DNA of 37,291 bases, from positions 1-37,291 of the forward strand of contig SCTB01000148.1 of NCBI GenBank assembly GCA_004297545.1, given 5' to 3'. A program made the translations under genes and the position numbers. The notes under the pieces are model-generated. The model ran no database searches and was not told the DNA's origin. It was given only the letters and a program-made list of their open reading frames with translations. Of the stretch, positions 23,840 to 31,026 are shown one piece after another; the first letter of the stretch is position 1, and the number at the start of each line of letters is the position of its first letter. The stretch is from Alphaproteobacteria bacterium (GTDB lineage: Bacteria; Pseudomonadota; Alphaproteobacteria; Micavibrionales; UBA2020).

Positions 23840-24250
23840 TTAGCTATTCAGAAATTTAAGAATTTTTTCTATTACAGCAGGCGTATTTTTGAGATTGCAC
23901 CCCCAAACCGTTAAGACCTTCCATCTATCTTTCCGCAACGTCTTTGCATTTCGTTTATCGCGCTGTTTATTGGCTAGGAGTTTAGGCAACCAGTAGTTCT
24001 TTCTGGTTTTAGGCGGCTGCCCTTTTCTGCATGTATGACCATGCCAAAAACAGCCATGCACAAAGATAACCTTACGCATCTTCGGAAACACTATGTCCGG
24101 TTTTCCGGGTAGACCTTTATAGTTTTTTCTGAACCGATAGCCGCGTTTGTGCAACTCGCTACGAATAGTCCTTTCAGGCAACGTCTCTTTGCCTTTTATT
24201 CGTGCCATCAGGGCACTTCTACGCTTTTTTGAAAGCCTGTCCATTTTCAC
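23840..24250 (-). CDS. vsr: Very-short-patch repair endonuclease Vsr
   Basis: The product (136 aa, or 134 from the ATG at 24244) has the full Vsr pattern. It starts DRLSKKRRSALMARIKGKET, has GKPDIVFP with the catalytic Asp, FVHGCFWHGHTC with metal-binding Cys/His, and ends around WKVLTVWGCNL. Vsr nicks at T:G mismatches made by deamination of 5-methylcytosine and so protects genomes that carry a C5-methyltransferase. It is divergent from the methyltransferase gene next door, whereas in many systems both lie in one operon. The GTG at 24250 or ATG at 24244 can be the start; neither has a strong ribosome site. Confidence 0.95.
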   Translation of the reverse strand: MKMDRLSKKRRSALMARIKGKETLPERTIRSELHKRGYRFRKNYKGLPGKPDIVFPKMRKVIFVHGCFWHGHTCRKGQPPKTRKNYWLPKLLANKQRDKRNAKTLRKDRWKVLTVWGCNLKNTPAVIEKILKFLNS

Positions 24251-24365
24251 AAGAAGGTGTTATAGGATGTAATTCTTAGTATACCCCTTGCCATAATGTC
24301 AAATCAAATCGCTGCTCAACACTCTGCGGTCGACAAGCAGGCAAAGCAAATGTAGGCTATGATTT

Positions 24366-25556
24366 ATGAGCGATATAAAAATTATAGACCTATTTTCTGG
24401 ATGCGGGGGCTTTAGCCTAGGCGCGCATTTAGCTGGCTTTAAAAGCATACTAGCTGTCGACATTGATAAAACTCTATCTTCGTCTTATTCATTAAATTTT
24501 CCGAACTCTAAGTTATTCCATGCAAACCTTGCCTCGGTAAGAACCGAGACACTTTTAAAACAGATAGACAATCAAAAAGTTTTCGGTCTGATTGGCGGCC
24601 CTCCCTGTCAAGGATTCAGCATGATGGGAAAGCGCGATGCCAATGACCCTCGAAATGAACTTATCAGACATTATTTTCGGCACGTAATGAACATACAGCC
24701 CGCTTTCTTTGTCATGGAAAATGTACCTGGCCTACTAAGCGGAGCGATGAGAAAAAAACTTGAAACTCAATTAAAAACCGTATCTGAAGATTATACTATC
24801 ATCGGCCCCGTGACCTTGAGCGCCTCGCAGCTTGGTGCGCCGACAAGTCGTGAACGAGTTGTTGTGATTGGATACGATAGTAGGCAGTTCCATAGCTTCT
24901 CGGACGCAGATATTTTAAAATTAGCCGCAGAAAAAAATCCAACGGTCGAAGACGCCATTAACGACTTGCCTCTCCCTGTAGATTGCGATGAAGATAATTA
25001 CGGCTGGGCAAAAATTGATGGTCGCAGAAAAGTAAGCGCATACGCCGCAGAAGCAAGGCTTCCTCCACCGGCTGATTGCGGCTGGAAAATGGCCCTCGAT
25101 AAATTGAACAAAGGCTTCATTTCTGGCTTCATGAACACAGTTCACTCTAGCGAAATACAAAAAAGATATAACAAAATTAAGCAAGGCCAGAGAGACGAAA
25201 TCAGCAAAGCCGTGAAGTTAAAATGGGATGGGCAATGCCCGACACTGAGAGCTGGAACCGGCAGCGATAAGGGAAGCTATCAGGCTGTGCGCCCCCTACA
25301 TCCCGAACAAGGGCGAGTTATTACCGTTCGTGAAGCAGCAAGATTACAAGGCTTTCCCGATTGGTTTACATTCCATTCGACTAAATGGCACAGCTTTAGG
25401 ATGATAGGCAACAGCGTTTCGCCGTACCTCTCCAAAGGAGTGCTTCAATTTATAAAGAAAAAAATCAAAGAAAATGCGAAAAATATTTCTTCGCCCCGCG
25501 CGGAAGTAATTTCGAGTTCGCCAAAAAAACGTAAGGCGAATAACCTTTGTGCGTAA
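24366..25556 (+). CDS. DNA (cytosine-5) methyltransferase
   Basis: This 396-residue protein has the ordered C5-methyltransferase motifs. Motif I is DLFSGCGGFSLG (8-19), motif IV GGPPCQGFS with the nucleophile Cys81, and motif VI ENVPG (118-122). Motif VIII is QLGAPTSRERVVVIG, motif IX VREAARLQGFPD, and motif X GNSVSPYL. It transfers a methyl group from SAM to a cytosine in a specific DNA site; the recognition sequence cannot be read from the sequence. It is the modification part of the island system with vsr, the GHKL ATPase and the 351-residue gene. Its 3' end overlaps the convergent 351-residue gene by 92 bp. Confidence 0.95.
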   Translation: MSDIKIIDLFSGCGGFSLGAHLAGFKSILAVDIDKTLSSSYSLNFPNSKLFHANLASVRTETLLKQIDNQKVFGLIGGPPCQGFSMMGKRDANDPRNELIRHYFRHVMNIQPAFFVMENVPGLLSGAMRKKLETQLKTVSEDYTIIGPVTLSASQLGAPTSRERVVVIGYDSRQFHSFSDADILKLAAEKNPTVEDAINDLPLPVDCDEDNYGWAKIDGRRKVSAYAAEARLPPPADCGWKMALDKLNKGFISGFMNTVHSSEIQKRYNKIKQGQRDEISKAVKLKWDGQCPTLRAGTGSDKGSYQAVRPLHPEQGRVITVREAARLQGFPDWFTFHSTKWHSFRMIGNSVSPYLSKGVLQFIKKKIKENAKNISSPRAEVISSSPKKRKANNLCA

Positions 25557-26520
25557 CGTAATTGCTTAAGGTAACAAGCGAATCGCCCTCGTTGTTCGCC
25601 AGCCTGAACGACATATTCGCGTGTATCTTATTCACATCTTTTCTGTGAGCCGTCACTAAGCTATCTATTTTAGTTCTTTCCTTTATAGATAGCTCAGGCA
25701 CGTCGATTATATACCAACTAAGCCAATCCTTAGACCAAAAAGGCCATTTTTTAATTCTGGTCTTCGCATAGAACTGGGACATATCTTTTTTATCTAGCGC
25801 CACCAGCGTAACTGTCATCATTTCGTGAAGACTGTCGCTATACCGCATAATACTCAAGGGCAAAAAATGCTTTCTGTAGTCGCCACTAGATGCTTCCGAT
25901 GCAACTTTTTGAATAGCCAACATCGCCGCTTTGGCGATGCCGTCATTACTCATCTGAGTGACATCCAATTCGCTTTCTACAAAAAGCTCGCCCATTTCGG
26001 CTTTCAATTTATCGAAGACTACTTTTTGATATTCATCAAGTTCCTGCCCCGGAAGACGCTGATATACGGTATGCACACCAATGTTTAAAGTTATCTTTGC
26101 GATGTCGCCGGTACTCATTGCCTTCAATAAACGCCCCAGCTCTTTAATCTGGTGCTGCCTTGCGGGCTTGGCGAAATCCAACCATACGATTGCATTTTCA
26201 CAGCCAAAGGAATCAATCCATGTATCAAAATTTGAGACGAATCTACCGCTTTCTATTTGTTCACAACGAATACCGTTAACGGGCATGTTAAAAATCTGAC
26301 GAGAATGGACATACGGTACGCTTTCGACCGACATTAGTTTTTCTAATCCCAGCCTTTCATTGACTAGTTTAGCGTCGGCAAGAAATGCGCCGCCAAGCGA
26401 TGCGTACAAATAGTTATCGAGCTTTTTCCATTTTGATACTTTTTCGAGCAATTCGCAGAAAATTTCTCGCTCGACAAATTTGTTAGGCCGCAAATGATAA
26501 GGAACGCTATCGCCGCTCAT
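25465..26520 (-). CDS. Uncharacterised protein of the island system (351 aa)
   Basis: The family is not firmly recognised. The N-terminal half has a Rossmann-like feel: YASLGGAFLADAKLVNERLG, then LMSVESVPYVHSRQIFN, and AIVWLDFAKPARQHQIKELG followed by IAKITLNIG. The order of a Gly-rich strand turn, an SVE acidic strand end and a WLDF strand resembles SAM-dependent methyltransferases, but the fold could also serve another enzyme. No PD-(D/E)XK, HNH or GIY-YIG nuclease motif is clear. It starts 5 nt after the GHKL ATPase stop, so both are in one operon. It overlaps the methyltransferase gene at its 3' end on the other strand. Being tied to these genes suggests a role in restriction or target recognition. 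Confidence 0.75.
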   Translation of the reverse strand: MSGDSVPYHLRPNKFVEREIFCELLEKVSKWKKLDNYLYASLGGAFLADAKLVNERLGLEKLMSVESVPYVHSRQIFNMPVNGIRCEQIESGRFVSNFDTWIDSFGCENAIVWLDFAKPARQHQIKELGRLLKAMSTGDIAKITLNIGVHTVYQRLPGQELDEYQKVVFDKLKAEMGELFVESELDVTQMSNDGIAKAAMLAIQKVASEASSGDYRKHFLPLSIMRYSDSLHEMMTVTLVALDKKDMSQFYAKTRIKKWPFWSKDWLSWYIIDVPELSIKERTKIDSLVTAHRKDVNKIHANMSFRLANNEGDSLVTLSNYVTHKGYSPYVFLANSKLLPRGAKKYFSHFL

Positions 26521-26525
26521 AGTAA

Positions 26526-27950
26526 TTACCTAGATTTTTTCAGGAATTCGTCAAAACACCTTTCGCCAACCTCGCTTGGCGTGACTTCTTCCCTACTCAT
26601 GCCCTTGTAAAATATCTTTGCAACAGAATTGATTTCGAATTCTTCTTTTCTGAACTGTATCAATCTCGACTTTCCTCCATCCGTTGGCATGGGAAGCTCA
26701 GGAACAAATTTTCTCGCGTCCTGAGCATAGCCTTTAAGCTTTCTAATTTCTTGCCAACCTTTTGTAGTTTTCAATCTTGGATTCTCGGCTAAAGCCTTCG
26801 AAGAAAGTCCCTTAAATTTTTCTCCCGCCTCCTTAGCACGTCCTTTCCATCTATTAGTAAAGGTGATGAATTGCTTTATCCCTTCAGACATGAAATCCAG
26901 CGTCGTCAAATAAACTTCGGAGGACGTATCAATCCCGCGTTTTGTGGTAGTTAGGGGTAATTTTTCGGAATGAGTGCTCATAAATGTAACGATGCCGGAA
27001 ATCGGAATGTATTGGTTGTGATAACGCGGAACGACCCCTCTTCCCCATCCCGTCAGCATAGATTTGTCAGCGTATAGAATGACTCTATCATTGCAAATAA
27101 CTGTCCATCCGGCTGTTTCGCTACTCCTAGGCTCGTCCAACTCGTCTTCGATATCACTATCGGCTGCCAAGGTTCTATAAAATCCAACTGCGAGATTAAC
27201 CTGCACACCTTTAATTTTTGCGGTAAAGAGATATGGCTCTACCAAATCTTTCTTAGCGGTCGCAGCATCCGGTGCTAACAATGCCAATCTTACAGGAAGG
27301 ACAACTTTATTATTTAGCTCGACGATAAAACCTTTATTGATAATTAATGAAAACAGTCGTGCAATATCTTCTCCAAGCGAGTTAACGAAAACAGGGTCTC
27401 CAAAGTAATGGGGGATGCCTTCATTTAAATCAGTAACGTGAATCTTCGTTCCAGCTTCCGGCAATATGCTTGAATTCTTATCTACAAGTTTCAAATCCCA
27501 TGTATCTTCTTTTTCAAGCCATGCCGGACTAATTTCAACTAGATAGGCATCCGACTTGTGACGAGAGACCACTTTACAGTGCCTGCCCATTTTAAATATG
27601 GCCCGCTTCATGCCAATACCATACATACCCACTGTCGCTAGTTTTTCGTCTCTTTTATCTTTATCAATTTTCCCCATGCGGAAGGCCGATTCTCTTGCGA
27701 TTTTCTTTGAAATGCCCCCGCAGTTATCCGCGATAATAAATTCTTTTTTGTTGATAGTAATTGATGCCTTAAAACCATCGTATGGTTTCTTTTTATCTTG
27801 CGGAGTTTTGTTTTCAAGTTCTCTAAGAACCCCATCTATGCAATTGTCCAGTAAATCAAGAATTGCATCTTTTAATTCAATGTCTCTTGTCAGCATATCG
27901 ACAAAGAACTTCTTTGTCGGAGCAGCATTGACTGTTTGCCCTTGGGACAT
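26526..27950 (-). CDS. MORC/MutL-like GHKL ATPase
   Basis: The 474-residue protein opens with a GHKL ATPase domain. The N box is AILDLLDNCIDGV (29-41), the G1 box IADNCGGI (73-80), and the glycine lid VGMYGIGMKRAIFKMG (107-122). A later TTTKRGID carries the Lys that the S5-like domain of GHL ATPases provides to the nucleotide. The usual catalytic Glu of the N box is replaced by Asp32. The C-terminal part is basic and helical. Bacterial relatives are known from predicted restriction-modification loci with C5-methyltransferases and Vsr, and are linked to the origin of eukaryotic MORC. AGGAG 8 nt before ATG 27950 supports the start. It leads a two-gene operon with the 351-residue gene. Confidence 0.88.
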   Translation of the reverse strand: MSQGQTVNAAPTKKFFVDMLTRDIELKDAILDLLDNCIDGVLRELENKTPQDKKKPYDGFKASITINKKEFIIADNCGGISKKIARESAFRMGKIDKDKRDEKLATVGMYGIGMKRAIFKMGRHCKVVSRHKSDAYLVEISPAWLEKEDTWDLKLVDKNSSILPEAGTKIHVTDLNEGIPHYFGDPVFVNSLGEDIARLFSLIINKGFIVELNNKVVLPVRLALLAPDAATAKKDLVEPYLFTAKIKGVQVNLAVGFYRTLAADSDIEDELDEPRSSETAGWTVICNDRVILYADKSMLTGWGRGVVPRYHNQYIPISGIVTFMSTHSEKLPLTTTKRGIDTSSEVYLTTLDFMSEGIKQFITFTNRWKGRAKEAGEKFKGLSSKALAENPRLKTTKGWQEIRKLKGYAQDARKFVPELPMPTDGGKSRLIQFRKEEFEINSVAKIFYKGMSREEVTPSEVGERCFDEFLKKSR

Positions 27951-28234
27951 GGAATAATCTCCTAATCAGCGCATCCACAAAAAATTTGATATACTTATAG
28001 AATCGCTACCCCTTCAGGCTACGAGTATTTGGGACAGCAAAAAAGCATGAAGTCCACGGATTTGGAATATCCGGTGAATTACGGAAAGGTTTTTGGTCTC
28101 ATTGCATATGCAGATATGCCTACTGGAATAACGCCAACTTCAAAAAATATAGATTCTCACGCACATAGACTTCTTCAATGCTGTTTGGATTTTCGTTCTT
28201 CCCTGTATCCCCTTGAGAGGATTTGAGGAAAAAA
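27951..28234. other. Gap between the GHKL ATPase gene and tRNA-Pro
   Basis: This 284-bp AT-rich region contains the probable leader of the GHKL ATPase operon. A plus-strand open frame of 65 codons at 28029-28226 has no recognisable product and no good ribosome site. Confidence 0.4.
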
Positions 28235-28311
28235 TGGTCGGACTGAAAGGATTTGAACCTTCGACCCCTTGCACCCCATGCAAGTGCGCTACCAGGCTGC
28301 GCTACAGTCCG
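28235..28311 (-). tRNA. tRNA-Pro(GGG), complete
   Basis: The 77-nt gene folds as a full cloverleaf: acceptor CGGACTG/CAGTCCG, D stem GCGC/GCGC, anticodon arm CTTGC-ATGGGGT-GCAAG with anticodon GGG, T arm GAAGG/CCTTT, discriminator A and encoded CCA. It is the only complete copy of three and lies at the joint of two elements. Its 3' flank has no clear terminator, unlike the left remnant. Confidence 0.95.
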
Positions 28312-28400
28312 ACGTCTACAAAACTAAGCTAAATCAGCTTGTTATGTGTCCCATCCTTGTATAGAGATTTTTTGCCGTTTTCAAGCGTTTTTTATGGGCA

Positions 28401-28420
28401 GTGTGGCAGGAGTGTGGCAA
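28401..28420 (+). repeat. GTGTGGCA arm-type repeat, left end of the right element
   Basis: Two GTGTGGCA units 11 bp apart lie about 90 bp inside the complete tRNA-Pro. The same 20-bp block with one mismatch is at 30801-30820, about 100 bp inside the right remnant. The symmetry marks the two ends of one element. Confidence 0.7.
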
Positions 28421-28621
28421 CAAAATGCCGAGAAAACGTAGTGTTTTCAGTTACATTTCCCCTTTGGAAGGGTACCATGCTTTTATAATGGTAATTGCGC
28501 CCTTTCCCTTGATCATGCGGGGAAAAGAGCTCAGCGAAAAAATTTTTATACTTACTCTTTCAAACGCCAATAGAAACCGAGGTCGCAAAATCTGCGCGAG
28601 ATGGCCGGAAAACCCAGAAGA

Positions 28622-29107
28622 TTAAGTCAGTCCATTGGCTAGTTCAGTCCCAAGAGCATGAAGAATCGTTGCAGATGCCTTTAAAATTATCACGTCTCGT
28701 GCATTGTCTGGACTCTTGAACCCATGTGCACGCCGATTCCTTATACGTTTTAAAATCGACATCATTTCAATGAACGCAATGCTTGGCTTAGCCGTGCGAG
28801 AGGCTCGAATCAGTGCAATCTTTCGTTCAATAAGTTTTGGGTTCAAGCGCTCATGCTCGTAGCCGCTCTGCACTTCTTCCAGCGGCGGGTCGAGGTCCAA
28901 TAGCTGATCGACAGCGGGCAGAGACAAAACCTTCGCGGCGGTTGCATCACTGACGGTACGAAAGAGATCTGAAAGACGCTCGAACTCCTCGGCTTTCTTC
29001 GATAGATGGTTTGCAATTTTCACTATTACAGTCCAAGTCGCGTCGAAGCTTTCATATGGGGAAAGTTCTTTGCCTCTATGCAATTCGGATAAAATCGACT
29101 TTTTCAT
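28622..29107 (-). CDS. HEPN-like protein (161 aa)
   Basis: This is an all-helical protein whose C-terminal third has ILKRIRNRRAHGF, with R123-N124 and H128 in the RNxxxH pattern of HEPN ribonucleases and HEPN-fold toxins. It is followed by a last long helix (IILKASATILHALGTELA), as in Apea-like HEPN domains. Proteins of this type often act as abortive-infection or toxin RNases. No antitoxin nucleotidyltransferase (MNT) gene is adjacent. The ATG at 29107 is preferred over an upstream start at 29125. The gene lies in the cargo position of a decayed P4-like element, where defence genes are common. The motif could occur by chance in a helical protein, so confidence is moderate. Confidence 0.6.
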   Translation of the reverse strand: MKKSILSELHRGKELSPYESFDATWTVIVKIANHLSKKAEEFERLSDLFRTVSDATAAKVLSLPAVDQLLDLDPPLEEVQSGYEHERLNPKLIERKIALIRASRTAKPSIAFIEMMSILKRIRNRRAHGFKSPDNARDVIILKASATILHALGTELANGLT

Positions 29108-29234
29108 GGGCCAAGTGTATTGCAAGGCAGTTGGGACTTCAAATCGTCAGTCGAATAGCAATGATTAAAAAATACACAACGACGACAACAAAGGGACTGT
29201 TCAAAACCCGCAATTAAACATTCAACCTTCTTCC

Positions 29235-30479
29235 TCAAATGGTGCACTTTTGTATGAGCACAATGGAAGGCACTCCCCGACACAAAATAGATTCGAGGGT
29301 CAACCGAGGGCTGATAAACCGCGGGATTGGGACTTTGACATTTTTCGGCGACACAGGTTCCGTAGTTGTGAAATCTACACTTGTTCCACTGTATACACAT
29401 TTCTCAATTAAAAAAGATTCAAACACATCCTTTTGCTCTAAAAAGTTGTCCGTGTCAGAAAGAACCTTATCGGGAATAGCAAGACCATTTTGCAAGAAGT
29501 CCCTACGTCCATCCAGAAGCCATTTTAGTATGGCGCTTTCACTTTCGGGGCTTTCCAATTGAACATGAAGATCATCAATTCTTTTATCGGCAGGAATAGT
29601 GCTGTCATGCCGATAAATGAGAATTCTTCGCTTCAACGCAATATCGCCGGGATCAATTTCCGGCAACCAGTTGGTTGTTAATGTTATAAGCCCCTTGCAT
29701 TTGAATGTTTCGGAGGCTCCGTAATTGTGTCGGCCTTTAATGAGATCACCGCCAGTCAGTTCCTTAATTAAAGAAGTGTTTAATTGAGCGCCTTGGGGCG
29801 GTTCACTTGCAACAATGAATCTCGCCTCTTTCAGATCAGCAACATCGTGCCTAAAGTCGCCGGAACTGCGGGAAGTTAAGACCTCCTGCCTCAACACATC
29901 GCAATAGTCGCCCATGACATGTTGAATCGCACCGATGAACTTCGACTTCCCATTGGCTCCGGGACCGTAAAGCACGATAAACCTTTGGGCGGGATTATCG
30001 GCGGGAAGGCCAAGGCCTCCATAAACTCGCGCTAGAAATTTTTGAAGCTCCAAGTCACCGTCCGTGAATAGATCAAGAACGCTCTGCCATAAATCCGATT
30101 TGGCCTCAGCAAAGTAGCTCGCCGAAAGAGACTTGGTCATGAAATGAGCGGGGTCGTGCGGTAGCAGCTCACATTTTTTTAAATCCAGTATTCCATTCTG
30201 ACAGTTGATTAGCTCCACATCCAGGTCAAGCTGTCGACTTGAAATCGCAATCTCGGGGTCACTTGAGACATACTCAAGAATCCTGAACGGGTTTTGAATT
30301 GTCGAGTTTGCGTGAGACTTCAACGATTTTTTAAGCTGACTTTCGGCTTGGTCGTTTCCTTCAAGAGTTCTTGCTTCCGCAAGTAAATCTAACGCTATCT
30401 GCTTTGCCAGTTCTCTTGGCCTTCCTATGTCATCGTTTTTCCAAACTTTTCCATCCCATACTATCCAGGATTCTTTATC
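29235..30479 (-). pseudogene. P4-type primase/helicase fragment
   Basis: The in-frame coding sequence runs from about 30479 to 29235. The upstream part, DKESWIVWDGKVWKNDDIGR, belongs to the D5_N region and has no ATG; an in-frame TTG at 30323 gives a 362-residue product. The helicase part has a Walker A FIVLYGPGANGKSKF, a Walker B-like ARFIVASEP and a sensor LTTNWLPEIDPGD, typical of SF3 helicases of phage/plasmid P4-like primases. The usual N-terminal primase domain is gone and the C-terminus after about residue 300 does not look like the family. It is fused out of frame to the truncated integrase, as if an internal deletion joined them. Confidence 0.85.
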
Positions 30480-30784
30480 GACGCATTTAGGGGATACTTC
30501 GCCATTGGCTCCCGCAACAGCGCATTGAGAATATAGACTTCCGTATTGAAGCTTTTCTTTTTGGAGCTGATTTCGTCCCGATATCGCTCAAGGATGCCTT
30601 CAAAGGTGTAGCGTCCTAACAGCCGCAAAGGCGCTGGCATGTCACCCCTGTCGGCCTGCGTTTCCATGAACCGAGCCCATTCCTGCGCATCTGCTTTGGC
30701 GTGGAATGAGCGGCATAGGGTGGGAAACCCCTTTCTCCTGACCTGTACCTCGAACTTGCTCCCGCGTTTCCTAATGGTCGCCAT
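30461..30784 (-). pseudogene. Truncated tyrosine-type integrase (N-terminal part)
   Basis: The 107-residue product begins MATIRKRGSKFEVQVRRKG, followed by FHAKADAQEWARFMETQAD and the start of a SAM-like core-binding domain (LERYRDEISSKKKSFNTEVY). This is the N-terminal arm-binding and early core-binding region of phage-type integrases. The catalytic R-H-R-Y part is missing because the frame ends at the joint with the primase fragment. AGGAG lies 11 nt before the ATG at 30784. It lies about 135 bp from the right att remnant, as expected for an island integrase. With the catalytic domain lost, the element cannot move by itself. Confidence 0.85.
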
Positions 30785-30800
30785 AGCTGAAACCGCTCCT

Positions 30801-30820
30801 GTGTGGCAGAAGTGTGGCAA
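30801..30820 (+). repeat. GTGTGGCA arm-type repeat, right end of the right element
   Basis: This 20-bp block matches 28401-28420 at 19 positions and lies just upstream of the integrase start. It is the second member of the arm-site pair. Confidence 0.7.
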
Positions 30821-30918
30821 GCCGTTTCAGCTGTGTTTTTTGGAGATCGAAGCCTTGAAATATCCAATTGATATTTCAGGAGGAAAATTTGTTCCCGACT
30901 GTAGGCTCATTCAATTAG

Positions 30919-30964
30919 CCCTTGCACCCCATGCAAGTGCGCTACCAGGCTGCGCTACAGTCCG
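30919..30964 (-). repeat. att site: 5' part of tRNA-Pro(GGG)
   Basis: This segment is identical to 28266-28311: anticodon arm, D arm and acceptor 5' strand. The T arm and 3' end are missing. It is the right junction of the island, followed by host sequence and the native tRNA promoter. Confidence 0.88.
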
Positions 30965-30975
30965 ACGTGGGCGGG

Positions 30976-31005
30976 ACTATATCAAAATACCCATAAGATT
31001 GTAAA
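30976..31005 (-). promoter_or_regulatory. Native tRNA-Pro promoter, now facing the island
   Basis: On the minus strand, TTTACA (31000-31005), an 18-nt spacer and TATAGT (30976-30981) are followed by an 11-nt GC-rich stretch and the tRNA 5' end. It now reads through the truncated tRNA toward the integrase remnant. Confidence 0.6.
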
Positions 31006-31026
31006 GCACAGCTTTATGCTTTGAAT

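Larger units (their letters stand above)
23002..30964. mobile_element. tRNA-Pro island made of two adjacent elements
   Basis: The island is bounded by a tRNA-Pro 3' part on the left and a 5' part on the right, with a complete tRNA-Pro in the middle (28235-28311). All three share the core CCCTTGCACCCCATGCAAG plus TGCG, which covers the anticodon arm. The left element (about 23056-28270) carries the vsr/methyltransferase/GHKL genes and has no integrase in view. The right element (about 28290-30918) is a decayed P4-like element. Base composition is AT-richer than on either side. Tyrosine integrases commonly cross over in the anticodon loop, which fits the core. Confidence 0.85.

Noticed and set aside
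23615-23914. A 99-codon open frame on the plus strand
   Set aside because: It runs through the tRNA-like sequence. Its GVAQPDRAP-type translation is the usual false product of tRNA DNA.
28029-28226. A 65-codon open frame between the GHKL gene and tRNA-Pro
   Set aside because: It has no ribosome site and no recognisable product, and overlaps the likely leader of the GHKL operon.
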